Source: Mytilus californianus | Taxonomy: Eukaryota; Mollusca; Bivalvia; Mytilida; Mytilidae | Reading direction: 5' to 3' | Assembly (NCBI RefSeq): GCF_021869535.1 | Contig: NW_026262734.1 | Span: 71,416,839-71,480,838 of the forward strand | Length of the DNA: 64,000 bases | Part shown: piece by piece, positions 58,401-60,731 of the stretch | Layout of the letters: each line of letters starts with the position of its first letter | Numbering within the stretch: position 1 is the first letter of the stretch | Notes under the pieces: model-generated | Database searches by the model: none | What the model was told of the DNA's origin: nothing | The model's input: the letters and a program-made list of their open reading frames with translations, nothing else | Made by a program: the position numbers and the translations under genes

Positions 58401-59904
58401 AGAGTTATCAACAGGACAAAATCTACATAGAAGTCAATATACCCATTTTAATACTTTTTGCAGAAACAAGAGTAGAAAGAAACTGTAGAAAACAAATAAG
58501 ATCTACAATTAAGTCGACATAGTCAAAATCATCTGTTGATTCCTTGTTGTCCTTGAAGGATTCTTTCCCCTTTTTTGTGTTTTTGCCATAAACTTGTTGC
58601 ATTGTATAATTTAAAGGAAAAAAGACCCGGCGGATGAGCATTACACGCTCATTGGAGCCTAAAGATGGATGATTTGAACCTTTCGCCTATTTTTCTTTCT
58701 GTTTGACTTTGTCATCCTCAAAATTCTGAAGATTATTAACACATAATCGTCTCCTTTAACTGAATTATACTCCTCAGTCCTAAGATTTTAACTGGAATAA
58801 TGTATCCATGTTCAGGCTCTTGAGAACTCCTAGATTTAAGATTTGTTTTCAATTTGTGTTTTGTTTGTATTCAGGGAGGATTACTGTCAGAAGATATTGG
58901 TGTCATTGCCCCTTACAGACATCAAGTGAGACTGATCCATGATAGTTTATCTGACTGTGCTGTAGAGGTTAATACAGTAGATCAGTATCAGGGAAGGGAT
59001 AAAGAACTTGTGATCATATCATTTACAAGAAGTTATAGGAAGAAATTATCTGAAAATTTTAAGGTATGAATAAAGTCAGTATTCATATTCATCTGATTGA
59101 TTTTATACTAACCAAAACCCGTTTAAGGCATTATGAAAAATGCACCTTCTACTTTCAGTTTAAATATCAGATCAACAGACAATAAAGCTGTAAAGTATCT
59201 GTAAGCAGAGTGTTAACAAGCTTCAGATTTATTTTTTATGCCTTAGCTTTGACAATAAAAGCCACTGATATGTAATTTATTTGTGATGATATGATGACTT
59301 TTCTTTTGCATTTCAGTGATGCCATTATCAGGAATTGTTAAATATGTGCAGTCACTGTGATTGCTATAATATTTACCTTGCACATGACATCTTTGAAAGA
59401 CTAATGTTGTAGAAAGTTATACTTTGTGCCAAAGAGTTATATATAATGAAAAAAATAGCCAGTTATTTCTTTTGCTTTTTGTCTCATTGTTCCATGATTT
59501 ATTTGTTCAATCATTTATTGTTGTTTACAAAATCACCTATTTAATGTATTTCTTTTGACTGATATATCTACAGTTACATGTAGTCCTGGGAAGAAGATAA
59601 CTAACTCAATAGTTTGATCAAGATGTAAGTAAATCAGAAATCATTTTTTGAAGGTGACTTCTGTCTTTACATTACCGTAGTGTAGATATGAGAGCTTTCT
59701 TACAGAGATTCTTTAATTTGTTCATGGACTAATTTATGTTTACAGTCAGGAGACTTATTAAAGGATGTAAGAAGATTGAATGTAGCAGTTTCCAGGGCAA
59801 AGAAAAAGTTGATTATGGTTGGTGACCATGTGACATTACAGACTTACCAACCTTTGGCAGCTATACTGAACATGATGAAGAAAAATGATCTCATATCCTT
59901 TTAA
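1344..59904 (+). CDS. DNA2: DNA2-like DNA replication ATP-dependent helicase/nuclease, C-terminal helicase half (7 exons, 5' end outside window)
   Basis: Exons are 1344-1472, 11013-11206, 18678-18764, 35512-35686, 43051-43143, 58875-59063 and 59746-59904. They total 1026 nt and encode 341 residues plus a stop. Every junction is GT-AG and phases match across each intron (0, 2, 2, 0, 0, 0). Visible superfamily-1 (Upf1-like) motifs in order are DEASQ (II), GDPKQLPP (III), QYRMN (IV), [12 protein letters not shown] (V) and [11 protein letters not shown] (VI). The flanking wording ('[15 protein letters not shown]', '[13 protein letters not shown]') matches animal DNA2 as I remember it, rather than UPF1, SETX or MOV10. 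DNA2 is known to trim long Okazaki flaps and to resect DNA ends in nucleus and mitochondria. The RecB-like nuclease domain and Walker A motif are missing because the gene enters the window mid-intron. I recognise no skipped exon by comparison with the vertebrate protein. The C-terminus stops about 20 residues earlier than I recall for vertebrates. Confidence 0.93.
3050..4540 (+). repeat. Direct segmental duplication with 156-bp tandem array inside family B
   Basis: The segment starting 'ccacaaagggttggtaagaa' near 3052 recurs near 4170 with few differences. Both lead into an array of 156-bp units ('ctcacctaaactgctttt' at 3220, 3376 and 3532; and at 4335 and 4491). The two arrays differ in copy number (three against about one and a third), suggesting unequal exchange after duplication. 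Confidence 0.85.
5185..5420 (+). repeat. Short tandem array (about 38-bp unit)
   Basis: At least five units carry 'aattgcacagtattgcgcaa' plus 'tagcaagaaat.ttc'. The same motif appears singly in the family C copy near 37620-37680, so it is part of a shared right-hand module of families B and C. Confidence 0.8.
6080..6268 (+). repeat. Family G fragment nested in family A
   Basis: The segment shares 'ccaaatgttat.aaacttat' and 'gcttattaccacaaaacac' with the copies at 16387-16636 and 23481-23920. It interrupts the family A text 'gtcaatgttggagagtgtcc' between 'caatgtt' and 'ttgttgaatatgc'. It lacks most of the G left end. Confidence 0.7.
6323..7616. other. Intron sequence, no feature recognised
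   Basis: Very AT-rich and apparently single copy in this window. It has a short 'aaaggacc' run near 7050-7120 but no exon-like frame matching DNA2 and no complete repeat ends. Confidence 0.6.
7861..8939 (+). repeat. Family E element with 146-147-bp tandem core, nested in family A
   Basis: The left side retains only the second hairpin arm (GCGAGACATAGG). Four 'ctgaccttgacctcatttt' units follow at 8206, 8352, 8499 and 8646, a strict 146-147-bp period. A right end follows with 'gtgtgcactcttgttt'. Open reading frames across it simply translate the repeat. Confidence 0.85.
9069..9715 (+). repeat. Family I element (GGGCCCCGC ends) nested in family A
   Basis: It starts GGGCCCCGCC, has a CCGT-rich run (9107-9135), then three units of about 169 bp ('gagaaccgttatgatttc' at about 9160, 9329 and 9498). 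It closes with GCGGGGCCC (9675-9683), the perfect hairpin GAGATGGCTCCCATCTC (9687-9703) and CTAG. Flanks 'gactccttatt' and 'tgagttattgccc' rejoin to the normal family A text. Confidence 0.85.
10238..10760 (-). repeat. Solo retroelement 3' end (same tail as the Penelope-like element at 53040-53692)
   Basis: On the minus strand it ends 'ataccacatcttcttatttt', the same tail as 53655-53690. Inside it has 'caggctcctgacttgg', matching the opposite-strand 'aagtcaggagcc' box at 53410. An internal direct duplication of about 130 bp ('atgagcaaaacccataccac' at 10337 and 10446) is present. No coding part is attached. Confidence 0.7.
11013..11206 (+). CDS. DNA2: DNA2 exon b (helicase motifs II and III)
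   Basis: This exon gives 64 codons plus 2 nt, bounded by a GTAG acceptor at 11009-11012 and a GTAATG donor. It begins '[15 protein letters not shown]'. It contains the Walker B/DEAD-like box DEASQ (11088-11102), which binds Mg-ATP, and the motif III sequence GDPKQLPP (11160-11183), which couples ATP hydrolysis to DNA movement. Both motifs look intact, so nothing here suggests loss of ATPase activity. Confidence 0.95.
11312..12194 (+). repeat. Family E element containing a nested retroelement tail
   Basis: The left hairpin at 11317-11352 is TGTCTC..CTGCGA / TCGCAG..GGAGACA. Two or three degenerate 147-bp units follow, then an insertion at about 11690-12148. The right end 'gcaagtcatttcagtg' and 'gcactcttgttt' finishes at 12194. 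Confidence 0.8.
11690..12148 (+). repeat. Retroelement 3'-end fragment nested in family E
   Basis: The fragment contains 'cccaagtcaggagcctctgg' and ends near 'cattccccatttccattctc'. Its box order (GC-rich 'ccgccgcatttttgcgcctg', then the 'aggagcc' box, then a 'gttgtctc' box) parallels 53380-53690. It splits the family E text 'gactttcaacataaaatcaatgg'. Confidence 0.7.
12380..13194 (+). repeat. Composite repeat: diverged 'cacatatcacacac' core followed by family B core and right end
   Basis: The region 12380-12810 resembles 38335-38900 ('cacatatc.cacac', 'ttgatttctaaaag' type boxes). From 12815 two family B units with 'ggttctttg.tatg.tgaatc' follow, then the B right end ('tatcaagctgcgcc') and TTTTAT at 13188-13193. 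The 186-codon open frame at 12375-12935 is a by-product of this repeat. Confidence 0.65.
13310..14896 (+). repeat. Family E element split by a family A copy
   Basis: E text ('aactatttgtataaagcttt', then 'ctgaccttgacctca'-type units) runs to about 13914. It resumes at 14775 with 'tttgtttctcagatactata' and ends 'gtgcactcttgttt' at 14894. The inner segment is family A, so here A moved after E. Confidence 0.8.
13915..14774 (+). repeat. Family A element nested in family E
   Basis: It starts within the left hairpin (only GGGCCAcGTGAGC remains), carries the 'acttggccacaatcatcatt' region and three monomers. It ends with AGGTGAGC (14752-14759) and 'cctctagttt'. The first hairpin arm is deleted. Confidence 0.8.
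14897..15362. other. Intron with faint repeat similarity
   Basis: Weak resemblance to the 'ttgcacacatgttgaaattg' part of the 12380 composite; otherwise nothing recognised. Confidence 0.4.
15363..15600 (-). repeat. Solo retroelement 3' end, reverse orientation
   Basis: Begins 'acaaaaataaggagatgtgg' and continues with 'aacccataccatatag' and 'gaaaacta' boxes, as in 10238-10530. It is another detached copy of the 3' end carried by the Penelope-like element. Confidence 0.65.
15721..15927 (+). repeat. Miniature family E derivative (207 bp, both ends, almost no core)
   Basis: It has the complete left hairpin GTCTCGCCTGC...GCAGTATGCGAGAC (15726-15759) and the right end GCAGGC.TGACA plus 'gcgtgtgcactcttgttt'. 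Only a remnant of the tandem core survives. A MITE-size internal-deletion form of the longer family E copies. Confidence 0.85.
16387..16636 (+). repeat. Family G element
   Basis: The start 'caccgcagcggcatagggg' is followed by 'ggtattaagtgttaccc', the shared 'ccaaatgttatgaaacttat' segment, and the right-terminal perfect hairpin TGTGTCCCATGGACACA (16610-16626) before 'ttctccattta'. It abuts the left end of family H. Confidence 0.75.
16637..18220 (+). repeat. Family H element with a roughly 134-bp tandem array of alternating unit types
   Basis: The left end pairs AAGTCTCCCAAAC with GTTTGGGAAGACTT, followed by a (CTT)n run (16691-16718). The core is at least eight units (phase points 17012, 17148, 17282, 17416, 17550, 17683, 17819, 17940, 18063). 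The right end has CGTTTGGGAGACTTCG (18177-18192) followed by the perfect hairpin GTAACAGCATCCTGTTAC (18192-18209). Confidence 0.9.
18678..18764 (+). CDS. DNA2: DNA2 exon c (motif IV, QYRMN)
   Basis: An 87-bp exon lies between a pyrimidine-rich acceptor ending GTAG (18674-18677) and a GTAAAT donor. It enters in phase 2 and completes an Arg codon, then reads [17 protein letters not shown] and ends LNLQYRMNR. The QYRM box (18748-18759) is the characteristic motif IV of Upf1-family helicases. The exon is very small and is separated from the next by 16.7 kb of repeat-filled intron, so gene predictors could easily miss it. Confidence 0.93.
18765..19754. other. Intron sequence, no feature recognised
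   Basis: Mostly single-copy AT-rich sequence with scattered stop codons in all frames. No repeat ends or exon-like stretches were found. Confidence 0.6.
19755..20056 (+). repeat. Dispersed repeat J, copy 1
   Basis: About 300 bp match 32400-32722 in the same orientation, sharing 'aaacttggatatgtatgatg' and 'ttttcacac.' boxes in the same order. No terminal inverted repeat or tandem core is visible. It could be a SINE-like unit, but I see no A and B box promoter. Confidence 0.75.
20057..21796 (+). repeat. Family A element carrying a nested family C copy
   Basis: The left hairpin is precisely missing ('tttttag' joins 'tcatcacatcact'). The internal landmarks follow and the body is split at 20545-21681. 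The right end is AGGTGAGC (21761-21768) plus AGGCTCTTTAGAGCCT (21774-21789). Confidence 0.85.
20545..21681 (+). repeat. Family C element with six ~160-bp units
   Basis: The left end ACGCCCGTCA pairs with TGACGGG (to 20567). Units start at 20782, 20944, 21106, 21263, 21421 and 21583 ('cacatgtcgcgccgtatctc'). The right end has GACGGGCGTAT (21645-21655), hairpin TGCGCTCATGGCGCA (21658-21672) and TTTAT. Nested in family A in the T-rich tract after 'gacga'. Confidence 0.88.
21797..22200. other. Intron sequence; a short internal duplicate only
   Basis: 'tgatgccttttgacgcc' repeats the nearby 'tggagccttttgacgcc', and 'gctctccaaatcagcacaaa' resembles 32728-32748. No complete element. Confidence 0.4.
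22201..23088. mobile_element. TA-flanked inverted-repeat transposon (about 0.89 kb, non-coding)
   Basis: The ends are TACTGTGAAAGTACTTTTA at left and its reverse complement at right. Inverted similarity extends about 45 bp through a 'tatcaatttt' and 'cgtgg' segment. The likely target duplication is TA. No transposase frame lies inside. It shares the TACTGTG terminus and the 'TATCAATTTTCGTGG' box with 26865-27077. The family resembles Tc1/mariner-type or similar TA-inserting MITEs. Confidence 0.85.
23089..23480. other. Intron sequence, no feature recognised
   Basis: No repeat ends and no coding similarity seen. Confidence 0.5.
23481..23920 (+). repeat. Family G element with duplicated core
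   Basis: Starts GCCTCCGCTGCAGCAGAGG (a hairpin, CCTC.GCTGC/GCAGC.GAGG) and 'ggcattaagtattaccc', then a TACG-rich run (23523-23562). Two copies of the 'ccaaatgttat.aaacttat' unit follow (23607 and 23772). It ends 'gggggtatcatcattctcc'. Confidence 0.8.
23921..24414. other. Intron sequence, no feature recognised
   Basis: AT-rich, apparently single copy here. A short 'tagttatctattagttgtaattgg' stretch resembles 52773-52800, hinting at an old retroelement 3' fragment. Confidence 0.4.
24415..26396 (+). repeat. Family A element carrying a nested family C copy
   Basis: The left hairpin at 24415-24445 is AGCTCACcTGG / CCAaGTGAGCT. The body is split at 25377-26199. The right end is AGGTGAGC (26363-26370) with the terminal hairpin shortened to AGGCTCTTAGAGCCT (26376-26390). 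Confidence 0.88.
25377..26199 (+). repeat. Family C element with three to four ~160-bp units
   Basis: The left end ACGCCCGTCA has lost the second hairpin arm. The units match those of 20545-21681 closely. The right end GACGGGCGTAT (26163-26173), TGCGC....GCGCA hairpin and TTTAT (26195-26199) are intact. The flanks 'gaggattttttt' and 'taccctcttttgtg' rejoin to normal family A text. Confidence 0.88.
26397..26864. other. Intron; retroelement tail fragment near 26650-26705
   Basis: 'gttgtcacattggcaatcat' followed by 'accacatttccttatttcta' is the terminal part of the 3' end seen at 53655-53690. The rest holds homopolymer runs and no recognised feature. Confidence 0.5.
26865..27077. mobile_element. 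TA-flanked MITE (213 bp)
   Basis: Terminal inverted repeats TACTGTGGATTCATT / AATGAATCCACAGTA extend inward through 'cgtgggtatcaattttcgtgg'. The ends share TACTGTG and the internal box with the 22201-23088 element. The unit is too small to encode anything and is presumably mobilised in trans. Confidence 0.9.
27078..28736. other. Intron sequence, no feature recognised
   Basis: The longest stretch of intron 3 without an obvious repeat in this window. I see no DNA2-like or other coding signal. Confidence 0.55.
28737..29165 (+). repeat. Family N element, left part (two ~170-bp units)
   Basis: The left hairpin GCATC aaa GATGC (28743-28755) lies within 'ggccccgcatcaaagatgca', with a CTGT run after it (28786-28800). 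Two units share 'tgaaattttgcacagttgtt' (about 28857 and 29027). No right end was identified. Confidence 0.7.
29404..31943 (+). repeat. Chimeric family B/C element containing a LINE insertion
   Basis: It starts after TTTAT with a diverged B left end ('gcttcgtataatgttatgg'). It has B-type 126-136-bp units (29940-30186 and 31172-31480) and a B right-hand module (31480-31635), then a C-type 161-bp unit. It finishes with a C-type end: 'cgtatca', TGCGCTCATGGCGCA and TTTAT (31939-31943). The LINE at 30187-31171 interrupts one B unit. Confidence 0.75.
30187..31171 (+). mobile_element. 5'-truncated non-LTR retrotransposon (LINE) tail with (TTTA)n 3' end
   Basis: An open frame of 269 codons (30187-30990, TAA 30991-30993) encodes the C-terminal part of a LINE ORF2: '[19 protein letters not shown]', '[14 protein letters not shown]' and '[18 protein letters not shown]'. 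The RT catalytic YADD lies upstream and is lost. A 150-bp 3' UTR with the hairpin TTAGTTTTAACTAA (31106-31119), AATAAAG and a (TTTA)n tail follow. Sequence and 3' UTR match the minus-strand LINE at 62572-64000. It is most like the L2/CR1-type Jockey-superfamily groups, a clade call from memory. Confidence 0.88.
31944..32320. other. Intron sequence, no clear feature
   Basis: 'gtatatgtcaatgagacaac' at 32113 is a reverse-oriented scrap of the retroelement tail. Otherwise nothing recognised. Confidence 0.4.
32320..32722 (+). repeat. Dispersed repeat J, copy 2, preceded by a ~60-bp tandem duplication
   Basis: 'gagatagatatattcttaaa' occurs at 32340 and 32402 as a tandem pair. Then 32400-32722 match 19755-20056 over about 300 bp. 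Copy 2 looks better preserved. Confidence 0.75.
32782..33832 (-). repeat. Family F element, minus orientation (left arm of a large inverted pair)
   Basis: The outer end is the palindrome GGGTTCtGCGGAACCC (32784-32799) with the motif TGTCTCGCC next to it. The core has units of about 191 bp ('ccacagagtgaat' at 33159, 33351, 33543 and 33733). The inner end is the hairpin region 'gtctcgctttttcgactaaa' to 33826. It is the inverted counterpart of 34581-35427. Confidence 0.9.
33833..34580. other. Spacer between the inverted family F copies, no feature recognised
   Basis: About 750 bp of AT-rich sequence without repeat ends or coding signals. Confidence 0.5.
34581..35427 (+). repeat. Family F element, plus orientation (right arm of a large inverted pair)
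   Basis: The start is TTTTTGTCGAGCCTGCGAC with GTCGCAAAAGCGAGACA. About four 190-bp units follow with the 'cactctgtggttaaagtttt' box. The end is the perfect palindrome GGGTTCCGCGGAACCC (35410-35425). It lies 84 bp upstream of DNA2 exon d. Confidence 0.9.
35512..35686 (+). CDS. DNA2: DNA2 exon d (between motifs IV and V)
   Basis: The sequence reads [13 protein letters not shown] at its start and ATIFIDTSE at its end. The acceptor is TGTAG at 35507-35511 and the donor GTAAAG at 35687. The phase 2 to phase 0 transition is consistent with the neighbouring exons. The 'IM.LSN.L.Y.G' signature directly follows the QYRM motif in DNA2 proteins. Only about 80 bp separate its 5' edge from the palindromic end of a family F repeat. 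Confidence 0.93.
35780..38234 (+). repeat. Family A element with internal duplication and nested family C copy
   Basis: The left hairpin at 35780-35810 is AGCTCACcTGGCCC / GGGCCAaGTGAGCT. The 'acaaaaatcttctcctctga' segment occurs twice (35862 and 36291), a 430-450-bp internal duplication. The body is split at 36785-37876. AGGTGAGC (38201-38208) and a slightly altered hairpin end it. Confidence 0.88.
36785..37876 (+). repeat. Family C element with exact 161-bp core and a family B right-hand module
   Basis: The left end ACGCCCGTTTACGGGACGTA is a tight hairpin. Core phase points 36854, 37015, 37176, 37337 and 37498 are exactly 161 bp apart. From about 37600 the sequence switches to the module seen at the right of family B (5440-5620). 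It ends GCGGGCGTAT, GCTGCGCTCAGCGAAGC and TTTTAT. Confidence 0.88.
38235..39332. repeat. Diverged tandem repeat (38335-38900) and plain intron
   Basis: Three degenerate units share 'ttacttaaaactt' (38569, 38702, 38866) and 'cacata.c..gcac' boxes with 12380-12810. From 38935 to 39332 nothing is recognised. Confidence 0.45.
39333..40539 (+). repeat. Family E element, long copy (about seven core units)
   Basis: The left hairpin TGTCaaGCCTGCaAC....GCAGAAAGCTCGACA is at 39343-39372. The first 180 bp match 47113-47290. Core units of about 147 bp follow, and the right end GACGAGACATTTCAGCGTG plus 'gcactcttgttt' ends at 40538. Confidence 0.85.
40540..41593. other. Intron sequence, no feature recognised
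   Basis: Single copy within the window; no repeat ends and no convincing exon. Confidence 0.5.
41594..41717. repeat. Foldback element (26-bp arms, 124 bp)
   Basis: The left arm 'tctttttccatatttgccct' pairs with the right arm 'ccgggcagatatggaaaaag', with a few mismatches. The 72-bp centre contains 'tctcccagagggctaacccc'. It may be a small MITE or a structured RNA source. Confidence 0.8.
41718..42597. other. Intron sequence, no feature recognised
   Basis: A 25-codon minus-strand frame starting at 41949 looks codon-like but matches nothing I know. No repeat ends. Confidence 0.45.
42598..42940 (+). repeat. Diverged two-unit repeat (~165 bp)
   Basis: 'ggtatgcagttgtattagca' near 42690 and 'gttatgcagttgtatcagta' near 42854 mark two units. 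The layout and the starting 'tgtctcgctttaagg' recall 57190-57620. Confidence 0.5.
43051..43143 (+). CDS. DNA2: DNA2 exon e (short linker exon before motif V)
   Basis: A 93-bp, 31-codon exon is flanked by TTTTTACAG and GTATGG and is in phase 0 on both sides. It encodes [11 protein letters not shown] followed by [19 protein letters not shown], equivalent to the helix that carries the conserved 'N..EA.L' segment ahead of 'DIGIIAPY' in DNA2. The composition is charged and gap-free. Confidence 0.88.
43144..44090. other. Intron sequence, no feature recognised
   Basis: No repeat ends, tandem units or coding similarity were seen downstream of DNA2 exon e. Confidence 0.5.
44091..44620 (+). repeat. 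Family H left-end scrap and diverged family F copy
   Basis: CTCCCAAACatggGTTTGGGGA (two arms, 44087-44108) is the H left hairpin without its core. From 44183 family F text follows ('gagcctgcaatatttatgtg', 'gcgaaagtgagacatagcga') with two decayed ~190-bp units. Confidence 0.6.
44627..45640 (+). repeat. Family K element, copy 1, ending in a hairpin array
   Basis: The left hairpin CAATTGTTC gt GAACAATC is at 44627-44645. The body shares long blocks with 50395-51110 ('ggacctcaaatcaaaagacc', 'catgtcgcaactaacaat'). The right part is a 50-57-bp hairpin array whose units pair AGGTCTTTCCAC with GTGGAAAGACCT (45400-45429, 45457-45486, 45561-45590). Confidence 0.85.
45641..47112. other. Intron sequence, no feature recognised
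   Basis: Low-repeat stretch in the middle of intron 5. Short open frames (for example near 46604-46786, minus strand) have no recognisable domain. A host regulatory element cannot be ruled out. Confidence 0.5.
47113..48016 (+). repeat. Family E element, right end missing
   Basis: The left hairpin GTCGAGCCTGCGAC / GTCGCAGAAAGCTCGAC is perfect over most of its length (47115-47149). Core units of about 147 bp continue to 48010 and stop inside a unit at 'gtacatgtatttcc', without the normal right end. Confidence 0.85.
48017..48417. other. Intron with a possible SINE 3' scrap (48148-48222)
   Basis: 'agtggcgttaaaacaccaaa' followed by AATC-rich sequence resembles the 3' end of a tRNA-type SINE I recall from bivalves. 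No A or B box is present in front of it. Confidence 0.3.
48424..49717 (+). repeat. Family B element with duplicated left end
   Basis: It starts ACGACCGCAAAA after TTTTTTAT. The first 235 bp are tandemly duplicated (48412-48645 and 48646-48885). Units with 'ggggttctttgatatgct' follow (48910-49480), then the right-hand module ('gttcgacctctgcagtcata') and TTTTAT (49712-49717). Confidence 0.85.
49834..51415 (+). repeat. Family K element, copy 2, with hairpin array
   Basis: The left hairpin CAATTGTTC aga GAACAATTG (49834-49854) is perfect. It carries an extra 550 bp on the left relative to copy 1, then the shared body, then about six hairpin units (51124-51153, 51175-51204 and others). The 140-codon frame across the array is kept open by the unit length and is not a gene. 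Confidence 0.85.
51455..53692 (+). mobile_element. Penelope-like retroelement fragment: reverse transcriptase core plus 3' region
   Basis: An open frame of 272 codons runs 51455-52270 (TAA 52271-52273). It holds RT motif A-like [12 protein letters not shown] (51503-51538), [20 protein letters not shown], and catalytic YLDD (51899-51910). A frameshift just before 52273 throws the continuation into another frame ('[19 protein letters not shown]', 52284-52342). The frame begins inside the RT, so the copy is 5'-truncated. The downstream 1.3 kb ends 'ataccacatcttcttattta', the tail found alone elsewhere. The RT looks Penelope-like ('[10 protein letters not shown]', no YADD). I see no GIY-YIG endonuclease. 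Confidence 0.8.
53693..54315. other. Intron; two diverged ~110-bp units
   Basis: 'gagctttctgtccaaaggta' near 54110 and 'gagctttctatcaaatggtg' near 54221 mark two related units continuing into the family E copy. Otherwise nothing is recognised. Confidence 0.4.
54316..54920 (-). repeat. Family E element, minus orientation
   Basis: 'aatgaggtcaaggtcagatg' at 54412 and 54563 is the reverse complement of the core box, about 150 bp apart. 'acaaatagtttatgccacct' at 54880 is the inner left-end region. The terminal motif is not preserved. This is the only family E copy in reverse orientation in the window. Confidence 0.8.
54921..55966. other. Intron sequence, no feature recognised
   Basis: Open frames at 55641-55889 (+) and 55676-56026 (-) overlap each other and have no recognisable domain. 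No repeat ends before 55967. Confidence 0.45.
55967..56400 (+). repeat. Family A-type monomers behind a GACGGCTTGAAGCCGTC hairpin
   Basis: The hairpin GACGGCTTGAAGCCGTC (55972-55988) precedes 'ccccaaaaatgatcagcaga' and two or three A-type monomers. The AGCTCACC left end is absent here. This pairs family A monomers with a different left terminus. Confidence 0.6.
56414..58348 (+). repeat. Family A element interrupted by about 1.1 kb of other sequence
   Basis: The left hairpin AGCTCACcTGaCCC / GGGCAAGTGAGt (56414-56442) is degraded. A-type text reaches 56955. The insert at 56955-58030 contains a two-unit repeat (57190-57620, 'cataggtgttgcttttccag') and an unassigned segment. A-type monomers resume near 58030. 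The right end has 'aggtgattgacacaggcc' (58314-58331). Confidence 0.7.
58349..58830 (+). repeat. Diverged family A-type monomers and an element end scrap
   Basis: Monomer boxes ('aggacaaaatctacatagaa', 'agatctacaattaagtcgac') run to 58560. 'cggatgagcattacacgctc' at 58626 resembles the right hairpin zone of family C. It ends with an A-like 'caggctcttgagaactccta' just upstream of DNA2 exon f. Confidence 0.5.
58875..59063 (+). CDS. DNA2: DNA2 exon f (helicase motif V)
   Basis: Sixty-three codons run between TTCAG and GTATGA. They include [13 protein letters not shown] and the motif V box [13 protein letters not shown] (58968-59006), which contacts ATP and DNA in superfamily-1 helicases. The Q of 'YQG' and the acidic D of 'GRD' are present. 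It ends RKKLSENFK, after which a 682-bp intron leads to the last exon. Confidence 0.95.
59746..59904 (+). CDS. DNA2: DNA2 terminal exon (motif VI and stop codon)
   Basis: The exon starts after TTTACAG and reads [19 protein letters not shown], with motif VI at 59770-59802 including the arginine finger region. It continues through about 33 residues to KKNDLISF and a TAA stop at 59902-59904. Vertebrate DNA2 proteins, as I recall them, have roughly 20 further residues, so this protein has a short tail. Either that is lineage-specific or a further exon is spliced in alternatively. Confidence 0.94.
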   Translation, partial: SGDLLKDVRRLNVAVSRAKKKLIMVGDHVTLQTYQPLAAILNMMKKNDLISF

Positions 59905-59973
59905 TGATGGATGAGGTTCTTAAGTGTGGAATGGGTGGAATGTAACCCAGGGTTTTGTATGCTATGTTGTAAG

Positions 59974-60140
59974 AACAAGGAATTATTTGAATCTGGAATA
60001 CTTTTGAATTCCGGAAAATTGATAAGAAATATTTGATGAAAACTAACCCAACTTTAGTGTGCATGGGTTAGTTTTCATCATACATTTCTTATCAATTTTC
60101 TAGAATTCAAAATTATTCCAGATTCAAATAATTCCTTGTT
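59974..60140. repeat. Near-perfect foldback in the presumed DNA2 3' UTR
   Basis: The left arm (59974-60050) and right arm (60064-60140) are each 77 bp and are reverse complements with about 5 mismatches. The loop is 13 nt. The arms start AACAAGGAATTATTTG and end GATGAAAACTAACCCA. It starts 70 bp after the DNA2 stop codon. As DNA it looks like a foldback/MITE-type insertion. As RNA it would form a long double-stranded stem. Confidence 0.9.
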
Positions 60141-60731
60141 TGAGATACATTTTGAGTTTTGTCTAAAAGGTCAGTTCAACCTATTGCCAGGACTTGGTGT
60201 GTCCTCATTCTCACCAAGTTATTGAAAATAGCCCCACTGGACCCACCCACAATCGTTCGTAGGAAATTACTTTAATCTTGTGTATGAGGATTTTTTTTTA
60301 TTTGTAATTGAAAAGATCATAAGATTTAAAAGGCAAATTCTTATGTAGGGACTCTCTATTTCAGTTTTATGTATTCAGAGCCTCGTAGAATAGTACACAT
60401 AATGTGGCCCTTTAAAATAAACCTGATTTCACAATTGTATCTGGATTTTGGGTTTAATATTTCCTGTTACACAGCCTTTCTCTAAAGAAAGTTCAATGTG
60501 AGTCAATATTATGCATATTTGCTAGGTGAATGATACAGAAGCCTATGAACCTCTATTATATGTCAGCTTTAATCCACAGAAAATGTTGTTATGAGAAAAG
60601 GCTTGATTTACTGTCCCAGTCAATAATCTTCAAGTTAACAATACTTATAAAAAATGACCGTCAAAAAGTAGCTAATAGTGCTGAAAGAGGCGTTTGATAC
60701 CAAAAAAATAATCAAATTTAAGGTGAACATG
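60141..60731. other. DNA2 3' flank, no further gene recognised
   Basis: Contains the candidate poly(A) signal. Otherwise AT-rich sequence without repeat ends up to the truncated LINE ORF1. Confidence 0.5.
60416..60421 (+). terminator. Candidate DNA2 poly(A) signal (AATAAA)
   Basis: An AATAAA hexamer lies 512 nt after the DNA2 stop codon and is followed within 30 nt by a TG- and T-rich stretch (60437-60465), which resembles a downstream cleavage element. If used, the 3' UTR would be about 0.5 kb and would contain the 59974-60140 foldback. Position and context only; other hexamers could be used. Confidence 0.4.
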
